From Planktothrix agardhii NIES-204 (GTDB lineage: Bacteria; Cyanobacteriota; Cyanobacteriia; Cyanobacteriales; Microcoleaceae): a DNA stretch of 64,000 nucleotides. Below, piece after piece: positions 16,353 to 25,731 of the stretch. The notes beneath the pieces were generated by a model. It was given only the letters and a program-made list of their open reading frames with translations, searched no databases and was not told the origin of the DNA. The stretch covers positions 2,869,501 through 2,933,500 of the forward strand of contig AP017991.1 of assembly GCA_003609755.1 (NCBI GenBank). Direction: 5' to 3'. How positions within the stretch are numbered: position 1 is the stretch's first letter; every line of letters starts with the position of its first letter. Position numbers and translations under genes: made by a program.

Positions 16353-19300
16353 TCAAACTAATCCCAAATCGGGCAAACTATCAACAATTTTAACGGTTTC
16401 TAAACTAACAGTGATCACTTGACCAATTAACCTAACAATATATTGTTCATCATCTAAACGGTTAGGATCATTGACAATTCCACTGCGTTTATCGGTTTTA
16501 ATTTGATATTGATCAATTATCCAATCTAACGCCGAACGATTTCCTAAACGATATTGAAAAACTTCGGGAGGAATACCGCTTAAGGTGAGAAATTCATTAT
16601 AAATTATTTGGGTTTTGTCTTTACTAAGTTTCATTTTTTCCACTCGCCAATCTAAAGGAACTTGATCATTTTCAATAAATTTAAGCGGATATTCGGGTTT
16701 TTCTTCATAGTTAAGATGCAGGTCTGCTAATTGTTGTCCCGCATCAGCAAAACCGCGAAAATCTGGGGCGTAGGGAATGCGAGGAAGTTCTCGTTTTAGG
16801 TTGGCGGCGTAGCGTTCTCGATAGCTGGGATGATGCAATAATCCATAAGTATAATAGAAGATATCCCATTTTGTAATAGTCAGATCTTGGTAATAATTTC
16901 TAAATTGTTCAAGTGACCAGTCGGTGATATTTTCTTTTCGGTTTGTTCCGTCTTGGTCGTAGGTGTAGAAAGGGAAACATTGAGAACCACCTTGAGTCAT
17001 TTGGTCTGCTATAACCTTCACTATTAAAACGAACATAGGAATTTCACTTCCAACTTTTAACCAGATTAATCGGTTTTCTTGTTCTGCTTGTTCGTTGGGT
17101 ACTATGTAAGCAAATAAACCACGACGATGATTAAAAATTTCATCAAAATATAAAAATTGTACACAAAATGGACGATACGTAGATGATCTAATCTTATCAT
17201 CGTTAAAGTCTGCTGTAATCTCAGAATTTAAACACTCTTTTAAACGGCTACTCCATTTGATTTTAGTGTCATCGTAAATAACAAATGAATCTACTGTATC
17301 TTTAGGTATTCTTTTGGTTTTCCATTGATAAACTTGATGATTATAATTTTGTAGGGTTAATTTTATATTTTCAATTAATAAATTTTTATTGAAGTTATAA
17401 ACCCACACATCTCGATTTGTTTGAACACCCATACTATAATTTTTAAAAATTGCTGATTCATTAGTTGATTTATCTTTAGTTTCTTTATTGCCTATTGGGA
17501 TAAATTTTTCAAAATCATCTTGCAATCCTTCTGTTAACCAAATATATTTTTGATCAGGATCAATCAGTGACCATTCAATATTACTATAACTTTTTGACTG
17601 GTCTAAATATCCTAATTTTTCTTCCTTTTTCCAAAATTCACCAACACTAGCATAATAAATTTTTGTATTCTTAGACTGATTGGATCTATTTTTTCTAATA
17701 AAAATGTTAATACTGACTCCGACTTTAATATCAAAAACATTATGAATACTTTTTGAAGGATCTGTATTTGTTCTGATATTACCACCTAAATCAATAAGAT
17801 AAATTAAATCAAAATCTTTCTCTAAATGTTGTCTCATACCATCAAAAGCAAGAGCATTAATAAAACTATTATTAGTTACAAAAGAAACTATTCCTTCATC
17901 TCCTATTCTATCTGATGCCCAGCGAATTGCTTTAACATAAGGATCAGAAAGGGAATTTTTATTCGTTGCTTTTGAATCTTTAGAATAAGTTGCAGCAACC
18001 CGATCATCAATTCCGGTTTTATCTTTATTCGTATATTTTAGATTTTTATTATTATCATTTTCATTAACCTGCCAAGCATTATAAGGCGGATTTCCAATAA
18101 TCACAAAAATCGGTGAACTTCTTTGACGGTGAACTCTGGCGGTATTTTCAGGCGTAAATAAAGATAACTGTTGCACCTGTTGGTCAGAAAAAGTATCAAC
18201 TAAACAAATACCTTCAAAAGCTTTATAACCTCCCGTTGCTTCAAAATATTGGTGTTCAATATTCATTGAAGCAATATAATAAGGTAATAACATCACCTCA
18301 TTGCAGTGTAATTCCTGTTCATATTTATAGGGAAGGGCAGTTTTTTTAATTTCCTGCATCACCCGTAAAATAAAATTACCCGTCCCCACAAATGGGTCAA
18401 GAATATGCACTCCCTTGTCATTTAAAGACTTCCCAAACTCTTTTTGTAAGATATCCTCAACACTTTTCACCATAAAATTAACAATGGGTTGCGGTGTGTA
18501 AACAATTCCGTGGGTATCCGCAACTTTAACCGCAAACCCTTGAAAAAATTTCTCATAAACCGTATTCAGAAAATGCTGTTTATCGCTAAACTCATCAATG
18601 GTTTGAGCCGCATCTTCCAAAGCGCGATAAAAATAATCAACTTCCCCTAAAAAATTATCTCGACTAAAAGATTTAGACGTTAACGCTTGAATTACCTTTT
18701 CAATTTCTACCGCAATAATATTACGACGGGTGAAATCAGGATTATTAAAAATTTGTCTAAAAATTCGTTCTGTTAGCAAATGTTGAATTAACATTTCTTC
18801 CACCGCAGCTTCAGAAAGATTCGGGTTAATTGCTTGACGGCAAATTTCCGTAAATTCACTAAAAGATTGAATGAATTTCGGGTTAATTTTGCGTTGGGTT
18901 TCAATTAAATCAATCAGTTTACCCGATAAATCTTTAACCCGTCCGCCAAATTCTGCCGCCGCTATTTCCCATTGGGCAATTTCCGGGGTGCGATATTCAA
19001 AAAATAACTTTAAAGTATCTACTAAAATCTGCGGTTTTGTGATATCTTGATCACAGATTTGTTTTCCCCCTTGCCATAAAATTACTCGTTCAGGAGATTG
19101 AAAAATAATATTTTCTTTAGGATAACCTAACGCAAACTTTTGTTTAACTTCTCGCTCTAATTTGTCTTGACTATCTTTCGCTTCCCAAACGCCATATCTA
19201 ATACTTCCATCCCGAACTAAAGCACCATCAACCCGAATACTTTTACCGTTGGGTAATTTAATTTGTTTTTCAGGAATCAAGGTTAACTCAAATTGCGGAC

Positions 19301-19436
19301 AACAGGCTTTTAACAGGTCTGCAAAGGCGTCTTTAACCGCTAATTCGTGGGAAACTCCCAATTTTGCAAACTGTTGTAAAGCGTCATAATAAGCTCTAAT
19401 GGGTTTATGGGTGGGTTTCAGGTTTAGCGTCGCCAT
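16353..19436 (-). CDS. Fused restriction-modification enzyme (type ISP/IIG-like)
   Basis: A single 1,028-aa polypeptide carries nuclease and methylase. The N-terminus has a PD-(D/E)xK core: VDGALVRDG (D70) and GVWEAKD (E85, K87). A helical region (~150-310) leads to an N6-adenine methyltransferase with SAM motif DPFVGTGNF (346-354) and catalytic NPPY (448-451). The C-terminal ~450 residues are the expected target-recognition part, ending with a segment typical of type ISP enzymes (GIPPEVFQYRLGNRSALDWI). No SF2 helicase is visible, so it fits the fused type IIG-like form rather than a translocating ISP enzyme. ATG 19436 is preferred over TTG 19445. It closes the defence-like island. Confidence 0.85.
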   Translation of the reverse strand: MATLNLKPTHKPIRAYYDALQQFAKLGVSHELAVKDAFADLLKACCPQFELTLIPEKQIKLPNGKSIRVDGALVRDGSIRYGVWEAKDSQDKLEREVKQKFALGYPKENIIFQSPERVILWQGGKQICDQDITKPQILVDTLKLFFEYRTPEIAQWEIAAAEFGGRVKDLSGKLIDLIETQRKINPKFIQSFSEFTEICRQAINPNLSEAAVEEMLIQHLLTERIFRQIFNNPDFTRRNIIAVEIEKVIQALTSKSFSRDNFLGEVDYFYRALEDAAQTIDEFSDKQHFLNTVYEKFFQGFAVKVADTHGIVYTPQPIVNFMVKSVEDILQKEFGKSLNDKGVHILDPFVGTGNFILRVMQEIKKTALPYKYEQELHCNEVMLLPYYIASMNIEHQYFEATGGYKAFEGICLVDTFSDQQVQQLSLFTPENTARVHRQRSSPIFVIIGNPPYNAWQVNENDNNKNLKYTNKDKTGIDDRVAATYSKDSKATNKNSLSDPYVKAIRWASDRIGDEGIVSFVTNNSFINALAFDGMRQHLEKDFDLIYLIDLGGNIRTNTDPSKSIHNVFDIKVGVSINIFIRKNRSNQSKNTKIYYASVGEFWKKEEKLGYLDQSKSYSNIEWSLIDPDQKYIWLTEGLQDDFEKFIPIGNKETKDKSTNESAIFKNYSMGVQTNRDVWVYNFNKNLLIENIKLTLQNYNHQVYQWKTKRIPKDTVDSFVIYDDTKIKWSSRLKECLNSEITADFNDDKIRSSTYRPFCVQFLYFDEIFNHRRGLFAYIVPNEQAEQENRLIWLKVGSEIPMFVLIVKVIADQMTQGGSQCFPFYTYDQDGTNRKENITDWSLEQFRNYYQDLTITKWDIFYYTYGLLHHPSYRERYAANLKRELPRIPYAPDFRGFADAGQQLADLHLNYEEKPEYPLKFIENDQVPLDWRVEKMKLSKDKTQIIYNEFLTLSGIPPEVFQYRLGNRSALDWIIDQYQIKTDKRSGIVNDPNRLDDEQYIVRLIGQVITVSLETVKIVDSLPDLGLV

Positions 19437-19528
19437 AGGAAACAATCTTTCAGATTTTCTCTGTTAATTATGTCATATTAAACTCAATAAAATGTTTAAT
19501 TTAATAAAAGTTATTTTATTGAGTAAGA

Positions 19529-19553
19529 GTGCGCTCAAGCGCAACAACGGGGG
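19529..19553 (-). repeat. Palindromic repeat CCGTTGTTGCGCTTRAGCGCA, copy 1
   Basis: On the reverse strand the text is CCCGTTGTTGCGCTTGAGCG and CA. It recurs at 30051-30087 in the opposite orientation. It lies just after the end of the first GT-C gene, between it and the restriction gene. Confidence 0.6.
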
Positions 19554-21785
19554 TTAGGAGAGAATTTCTAAATTGAAACCTTTTCCAATTTGAGTAAGTT
19601 GATTTTTTTTAGAGTCATAACTCCAGACTTTCATTTGATTATTTCCTTGGGGTAAAATTGCTGTTGGAACTCGAATTATCCAGCCGGATTTTTCATATTT
19701 AGGATTAGATAAAACTTGGACTACATCGGGTCTAGGAATATTAACTTGACCAACAGTAATCAGTTGATTTTTTTTCCCTAAACTTAAATAAACTGCATCC
19801 GCAGGTTGGGAAGATTCAGGAAGAATTGACCAACCACCAATGGATAAATTATCACGTTGATGAATAGGTTGGGTAGGAAGGGATTCTATATTACCATTTA
19901 AAGATTGAGTTTTAGTTAATTTTAATGGTTGATTATTACGTTTCCAAAACCAATGGGATTGAACGGTTTTATAGGGTCGATAGGTGGTTAAAACATTCTG
20001 ATAAATTAAAGAAGCGGATTCGGATTTTAAAATCTCATCCCAAGGATTTTGATACCACATTTCATTAGTTAATAATAGGATATCGGGTTTAGTTTCATTA
20101 AGTTCTTGAATAACTTCCTGTTGAGCAACGGTAGGTTTAGCATAGAGAACATAACTATATTTAGAACAGGATGGTTTATCAAATAAATAATACCATAATC
20201 CCTCGGAAGTTAAGGTAAAAAAGCAAGATTGTTGCTCAATTTCGGGTTTCAGGGTATTCCATGCTTCTAAATAATCTGGTTTTAAGAGTTCTTGATTAGG
20301 AGTTGATAAAGCGTCAGGGAGTTGAGTTATTTTTTCCATCCCTCTAACTAAATTAAAACCGGGTTCTGATAAAATAATTACAATCAAGAGAAGAACGGTT
20401 AAACTTTGTTGAATTGGAGTTATATTAAGTTGGGATAACTGCGGTTCTATTTGATGTTTATATACCAGATAAATTAGGTAAATAACTAAAAATGTGGTAA
20501 TTAATGCGCCATGATAGGCGTGTCCGATATCACTTCTATCAAGGGTAATTCTCATGTAAACGGATGCAGGAATTAAGAGTAAAATAATTAAAGTATTTTT
20601 TTGAACAAAGGGACGGAGTTTTAATTCTTGATTTTTAAAGTCTAAAATTAGATAAACTAAAACCCCACTTTGAAAAAACATTGATAACCAAAAGGTTTGG
20701 GAAGTCCAGCTTAATTCTAAGGGGGGAAGGGGAATAAAAGAAATATAGCGTCCATATTTTCCCCAATATAGAACTTGAGAGATAATGGCATTAATTTGTT
20801 CAAAACCCAGGAATATTATACTAATAATAGTAACAGAAATAATACCAATTAACGTTCCTCTAAGCCAAATAATTGTAGTTTTTTTATCAAGAAATAATGA
20901 TAAAATAGAAGCACAAAGATAAACGGCAATAAAATAAATAGCTCGGTCATAGATATAGAAAAAACTACTGGGAATTGAAGCACCAATTAAAACCGATAAC
21001 CACTGTGCTTGTTTGGGTTGAGTTTTAGCTATTCTAAAAAAACGTAAGGTTAAAGCTAATTGAATAATGAAACTGGTTCCCCTGCGTCCATCGAATTTAT
21101 AGAAAATTCCATCAAAAACACAAAAAATAATACAAGAAATTAAGAATATTTTTAATTTATTTTTATTGATTTCTGCCAGATTAATTAATTCCCATAATAT
21201 CCAAAAATAGCCTACACAGGTAATTACATTTTCTAGGTTTACGAATAACCGAGTTAAAGCAATTCCATGATTTTGAGTAGCGAGATTTTTGGCCAACCAA
21301 CTGGGAAGAACATCAACACCATATCCATGAATTAAAACCGTATTGATAAACGGTTGTTTAAGTTGTAGAAAGTTAGGTAAAAATCCTAAAAATTCCCCTT
21401 CATGGAAAGAATCAATTAAGGTTGAATTAATTCTAAATTGGTTAAAGGGAGTATTAATTAACCAAGTTAGTAATAGAATAGAACTAATTCCTATCCAAAT
21501 ATAACGATGGTTAATAACCCTTAAAATTATTCTTAGGGGTTTTTGATTTAGGTTTAAAACCAGAGTCGCAATTAAGGGGGGAGTTAGGAGTAAAATAATA
21601 TATTTGAGATAGTCAGTATAGGGACTAATATTCTCAATACTAGCTAAAGAAATGACTCCTTTTGTATTTTCTCCCAAGGGAATTTTAATCGAATTAACGA
21701 AGGGAACTAGAATTAACCAAGTGGCTAAAGTAATCGTAAAAATAGCGATTAAATTCACTTTAGCCTGTTGTTTTTGTTCAGACAT
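19554..21785 (-). CDS. Large multi-spanning membrane protein, probable GT-C-type glycan enzyme
   Basis: 743 residues with about 11-13 hydrophobic segments through residue ~490, then a soluble ~250-residue C-terminal domain. The loop after the second/third helix (FHEGEFLGFLPNF) has the acidic residues expected in the catalytic first loop of GT-C enzymes. The C-terminal end (ADAVYLSLGKK...GWIIRVPTAILPQGNNQMKVW) resembles the beta-sandwich seen at the end of many cyanobacterial membrane glycosyltransferases. Acceptor and donor are unknown. It is downstream of the FAD-GtrA fusion and the other GT-C gene on the same strand, suggesting a glycan modification cluster. Confidence 0.55.
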   Translation of the reverse strand: MSEQKQQAKVNLIAIFTITLATWLILVPFVNSIKIPLGENTKGVISLASIENISPYTDYLKYIILLLTPPLIATLVLNLNQKPLRIILRVINHRYIWIGISSILLLTWLINTPFNQFRINSTLIDSFHEGEFLGFLPNFLQLKQPFINTVLIHGYGVDVLPSWLAKNLATQNHGIALTRLFVNLENVITCVGYFWILWELINLAEINKNKLKIFLISCIIFCVFDGIFYKFDGRRGTSFIIQLALTLRFFRIAKTQPKQAQWLSVLIGASIPSSFFYIYDRAIYFIAVYLCASILSLFLDKKTTIIWLRGTLIGIISVTIISIIFLGFEQINAIISQVLYWGKYGRYISFIPLPPLELSWTSQTFWLSMFFQSGVLVYLILDFKNQELKLRPFVQKNTLIILLLIPASVYMRITLDRSDIGHAYHGALITTFLVIYLIYLVYKHQIEPQLSQLNITPIQQSLTVLLLIVIILSEPGFNLVRGMEKITQLPDALSTPNQELLKPDYLEAWNTLKPEIEQQSCFFTLTSEGLWYYLFDKPSCSKYSYVLYAKPTVAQQEVIQELNETKPDILLLTNEMWYQNPWDEILKSESASLIYQNVLTTYRPYKTVQSHWFWKRNNQPLKLTKTQSLNGNIESLPTQPIHQRDNLSIGGWSILPESSQPADAVYLSLGKKNQLITVGQVNIPRPDVVQVLSNPKYEKSGWIIRVPTAILPQGNNQMKVWSYDSKKNQLTQIGKGFNLEILS

Positions 21786-21880
21786 TTTTAAGAAGGGAAC
21801 AGGGAACAGGGAAGAAAAGTATTTACCATCTGGTTTGCCACATCAGTATATTTTCTAACTGCAAAGGACGGCTACTATAG

Positions 21881-23758
21881 TTAAGATTGCAGTTCGGAAA
21901 CTTGATTATTAGATTGATTTGAGGATGAGAAGGAATATAATTTATGTCCGGTAAAACTAATTGTGGCGACACAAGCCGCACTGACTAAACGGGATAGGGT
22001 TGGATGCCATCCTAATTCATTAATTAACAGTTGTAATAACCCTAAATTAGCGAGTAAACTGTTTAAAGCAACGGTCGCAAACACGCCATATTGAACAAAC
22101 CAGTTTTTCCAATAAATCCCAAATACAAACCGACGACTGAGCCAAAAGTTGGTACTTAATCCGATAAAATAACTAATTCCTAATGCGAAAACATACCATA
22201 ATTCTGAATGGATGAGAATAGAAAAAATCAGAACATCGACAATAGTAGCCGCGCCACCTGTGAACAAATAGCCACCAAATTCTCGTAAGGTTTTTAAGGT
22301 TTGGCGACGTCGGGATAGACGAGTATTTGTGGCGGCGGTTGTGGCGGTTTCTGCACTAGCTTCTTCCACATATTCGCTATCACTATTGACATTCCAGAGG
22401 TTATGTTTACCCGGAGTTAAAACGTTCTCCGCCGCAAAAATTCCCATTAATAAACTATGGTCTTGGTTATTATACTTAAATGCACCATAGCGTCCGACTA
22501 ATTGCAAGTTTTGGAAGGTTTGTAAATAGCCTTGAATTTCCGATAACGCCGCTTGATAATTTCCCGCATAGATAGGATAAGTACGGGGTAAACGAAGAAT
22601 AAACCCATCGGAAACCGCTTGATTTTTTAATAACCCAATTTTGCGTAAGTCTTTTTCAGCTAATATTCTCAATTCATCCTCTGGACATTGCCATAAATCA
22701 TCGCCAAAATTACACCAATATTCACAACAGAGGGGAGTTTGTTCGGTATTGGCTAACATTTCTGGCGACCAGTTAGCGAAATTTGTCACTCGTCCAACTT
22801 GCACCCTGGGGTCATTAATATATAACCAATTATCAGGGAAAATATTGCCTCCTTCTACAATTAAATAGACTAAAATTGTATTTCTAAATTTCAGAGATTT
22901 AGCAGCATCAATAACTTTTTCAGGAGGGGAAGATTGCAATTGTTGAACCAAATGGGTCAGAGGAATAGAGGAAATTAATCCTCCACAAGCCACGGTATTT
23001 TCCTTTTTGGTGATGCGGTTTTTTAGGGTAATATGGGTGACTTGAGAATTGTGATGATGAACTTGAATTACTTCTGTATTTAATAAAATTGGTTGTTGAT
23101 GTTGTTGTAAATAGTCAGCGATTTTTTCATACAGTTGACCCGAACCCAAACGGGGAAATTGAAACTGGTCTATGAGGTTTTTAACTTTCCCATCATTGCC
23201 TAAAATAGCGTTTTTAATTGCTTTTGATAAAGATAATCCTTTAATGCGTTGGGCGGCCCAGTCGGGACTAATTTCTGTACAAGGAATACCCCATAATTTC
23301 TCGGTGTAACCTTCAAAAAATATCTCTGATAGTCGTTTGCCAAATTTATTTTCTACCCATTCGGCAAAATTATTAGCTTCGGGTTTAGGAAATAATCGGG
23401 CGGCTAAATAGGATAGCACAATTCTTAAACTTTCAATTAATCCTAATGCGGATAAAACTTGTTTGGCTTTTAAGGGATAACTAAAATATTTTCCCCCATA
23501 ATAAATCCGAGTTAAACGATTAACTGTAACTTGTTCATCCCCTAAAACTTCATCCCAAAGTTGCAAAACCGGAGCAATTTTTGTATAAAATCGATGGGGG
23601 CCATAATCTAAGATAAAGCCTTGATATTCTATACTTTTGGCTAATCCTCCGACCTGACCATCCCGCTCAACCACAACCACGGACTGACCTTGCTTGGTTA
23701 AAGTATAAGCCGCCGCGAGTCCGGCTGGGCCAGCACCTAAAATATAAATTGGTTCCAT
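21881..23758 (-). CDS. FAD-dependent oxidoreductase fused to GtrA-family membrane domain
   Basis: Residues 1-~445 form an amine-oxidase/UDP-galactopyranose-mutase-like flavoprotein: IYILGAGPAGLAAAYTL at the start, GGLAKS, then GPHRFYTK, and a final flavin-contact stretch GRYGAFKYNNQDHSLLMG. A low-complexity linker (EEASAETATTAATNT) leads to ~130 residues with four membrane helices beginning FGGYLFTGGAATIVD and containing NFWLSRRFVF, the signature of GtrA flippase-type proteins that move polyprenyl-linked sugars. Joining both in one chain couples sugar modification and export. ATG 23758 is chosen over GTG 23761. It sits between two GT-C-like genes on the same strand. Confidence 0.85.
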   Translation of the reverse strand: MEPIYILGAGPAGLAAAYTLTKQGQSVVVVERDGQVGGLAKSIEYQGFILDYGPHRFYTKIAPVLQLWDEVLGDEQVTVNRLTRIYYGGKYFSYPLKAKQVLSALGLIESLRIVLSYLAARLFPKPEANNFAEWVENKFGKRLSEIFFEGYTEKLWGIPCTEISPDWAAQRIKGLSLSKAIKNAILGNDGKVKNLIDQFQFPRLGSGQLYEKIADYLQQHQQPILLNTEVIQVHHHNSQVTHITLKNRITKKENTVACGGLISSIPLTHLVQQLQSSPPEKVIDAAKSLKFRNTILVYLIVEGGNIFPDNWLYINDPRVQVGRVTNFANWSPEMLANTEQTPLCCEYWCNFGDDLWQCPEDELRILAEKDLRKIGLLKNQAVSDGFILRLPRTYPIYAGNYQAALSEIQGYLQTFQNLQLVGRYGAFKYNNQDHSLLMGIFAAENVLTPGKHNLWNVNSDSEYVEEASAETATTAATNTRLSRRRQTLKTLREFGGYLFTGGAATIVDVLIFSILIHSELWYVFALGISYFIGLSTNFWLSRRFVFGIYWKNWFVQYGVFATVALNSLLANLGLLQLLINELGWHPTLSRLVSAACVATISFTGHKLYSFSSSNQSNNQVSELQS

Positions 23759-23803
23759 CACACCTAATATTATCGTTTGATAAATTGTTTCTATAATACA
23801 AGA

Positions 23804-25477
23804 TTAATCGGATAATTTAACAAACTCTCCCGACGAATACAATAATAAATCCTGAAAACGGTTAGGATTGTTGAGGGTTAGGGTGTAGCTTTGGGGTTGT
23901 ACATCACTGACTTGATAGTCTTTGGTGACTAATGTATTTTTTGGGGTGGGAAAAAATAGGGTTTGGGGATTGGATAATTGAAATTGATATTGGTTAGGTT
24001 GGGGGGAATTAACAATAATTTTATCGCTGGGTTCTCGTAGGGTATTCATCATCACTAATAAAATATTATTGCTATAAAATCTCACGGTTTCAAAGGGTTT
24101 ATCCGTGGATTTCTGTTCAAATTGAACATTAAAACGATTATTAAGATCAAAAAGATAGAGTCCTTGAATTAATCCGGTTCTGTATAAATAAGCCCCTCTA
24201 AAATTATCGGGAATGGTGGTAATAATCGGGGATTCTATAGGCATTTTTTGTAAACTAGATAACAGACTTTCAGAAATTTCTCCGGCGAATTTCCAGTTTT
24301 GGTTAACGGTATTGAGGGATAATCCCAAACTCACTAATAAAATTGAGGATAGAATTAAACAGAGTTGAAAATGACTGACCAGAATGGTAAAAATTAAGGC
24401 GATATAAATAGAGGTAAAACTAGACGCCCAATATAAATACCTTTCTCCTTGACTATCAAAAGGAGAGACGGAAACATTAATGGCGGGTAAAACACAAATC
24501 CAAAATCCTACAATAATTAAAAGTAAGGTTTGAGGGATATTAGATTGGAATTGATGGCGATAATAACTGACAATTACGGCAAATATAGAGATTAAAACCA
24601 AACCTATAAAGTTTATAATCCAGAAGGTTAAACTAGAGTTAAATTGAGCCGATAAGAAGCTACGGGATGGATAAATGATTAAGTTATATAAAATTTGTAT
24701 GGGATTAAATTTCAGATGAATTCCTTCTCCATATCCTCCCACTAATGTTCCTAATTTGAGATATCGCCAAATAAAATAAAATCCCAAAACTGCTATATAT
24801 AGTAAACAATTAATTAAAGGTTTTTTGATATTTCTGGACTTTGTTTGGGAATATTGATAGAGTTCATAGGCTATAATTAAACCTGGAAAACTAACAATAG
24901 ATTCTTTACATAATAAGGCGGCTAAAAAGGCAATTAACGAAATCCATAATTTTATCGGTTTACCAAAGTGTCTAAAGTTTAAATAGGTGCAAAAAGAGAG
25001 TAAGGCGAAAAAAGTGGCGATAACGTCTGTTCTGGCGGAAATCCAAGAAACAGCTTCCGAATGGGATGGTAATAATAGAAAAATAAATCCCGCGAAATAG
25101 GGAATAAACCGTTTTAATTTTAAATCTAATCTTAAATTTAAACTGAATAAAAATGCTATACTTCCCACCAAAAAAGAATTAGCTAAATGAAAGCCAAAAT
25201 TTGTCAAATGATAGCCGAAAGGGTTCAAACCCCAGATTTTATAGTCTAAAAAACTAATTATTCCCAAAAGAGGACGAAAAAATAATGATTTACCATGCTG
25301 TTGATTGAACCATAACCCAAACGGCCCTAATTTAGATAATAGTGCAATTAAAACAAAATCATCCGAGAGAAAAAAACTATTCAGGATATTAGCATAAGCA
25401 ATAAATCCAGTTAGGGCAATAATTCCGATTAAAATAATTGAATAAAAAGATATTTTTGGAAAAGATTTTATTTTCAT
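23804..25477 (-). CDS. GT-C family membrane glycosyltransferase (PMT/TMTC-like)
   Basis: 557 residues with about 11 membrane helices. The first outer loop contains FFLSDDFVLIALL, the adjacent Asp pair of GT-C enzymes that use polyprenyl-phosphate sugars, and LPSHSEAVSWISARTDVIAT matches the conserved second region of bacterial protein O-mannosyltransferase-like proteins. The soluble C-terminal ~150 residues are beta-rich. It is first in a three-gene reverse-strand run with the FAD-GtrA fusion and another GT-C-like gene, separated by about 45 and 95 bp. Together they may add a sugar to an envelope polymer. The acceptor is unknown. Confidence 0.7.
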   Translation of the reverse strand: MKIKSFPKISFYSIILIGIIALTGFIAYANILNSFFLSDDFVLIALLSKLGPFGLWFNQQHGKSLFFRPLLGIISFLDYKIWGLNPFGYHLTNFGFHLANSFLVGSIAFLFSLNLRLDLKLKRFIPYFAGFIFLLLPSHSEAVSWISARTDVIATFFALLSFCTYLNFRHFGKPIKLWISLIAFLAALLCKESIVSFPGLIIAYELYQYSQTKSRNIKKPLINCLLYIAVLGFYFIWRYLKLGTLVGGYGEGIHLKFNPIQILYNLIIYPSRSFLSAQFNSSLTFWIINFIGLVLISIFAVIVSYYRHQFQSNIPQTLLLIIVGFWICVLPAINVSVSPFDSQGERYLYWASSFTSIYIALIFTILVSHFQLCLILSSILLVSLGLSLNTVNQNWKFAGEISESLLSSLQKMPIESPIITTIPDNFRGAYLYRTGLIQGLYLFDLNNRFNVQFEQKSTDKPFETVRFYSNNILLVMMNTLREPSDKIIVNSPQPNQYQFQLSNPQTLFFPTPKNTLVTKDYQVSDVQPQSYTLTLNNPNRFQDLLLYSSGEFVKLSD

Positions 25478-25661
25478 TACCGTGTTAAAATTTAGATAAC
25501 CCGATGCAAAGTAAGTTTTTTAAGTATCTTGTTTTGGGGCCATCCTGTCAAGGGATTGATTTTCCATAATTGATTTAAACTTAAAAAAATAGACCGAGAA
25601 CGGATAATATAAAATCAGTCAATTTTCACCCTCGTAATTTACATCACCTTGGTTAAGATAT

Positions 25662-25689
25662 TTGACCTATGTTCCTGACGTGCTATGCT
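25662..25689 (+). promoter_or_regulatory. Candidate sigma-70-type promoter of glmM
   Basis: TTGACC, a 16-bp spacer and TATGCT preceded by TGC form a good housekeeping-type promoter. The predicted start is ~35 bp before the glmM ATG at 25732, which has AAGAGGAG 8 bp upstream. Confidence 0.6.
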
Positions 25690-25731
25690 CCACATTGAGT
25701 GTGTGAATATATATTAAGAGGAGTGAATTTT

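Noticed and set aside
16164-16361. 65-codon plus-strand open frame
   Set aside because: TTG start, no ribosome binding site, no family resemblance, overlaps the end of the restriction gene.
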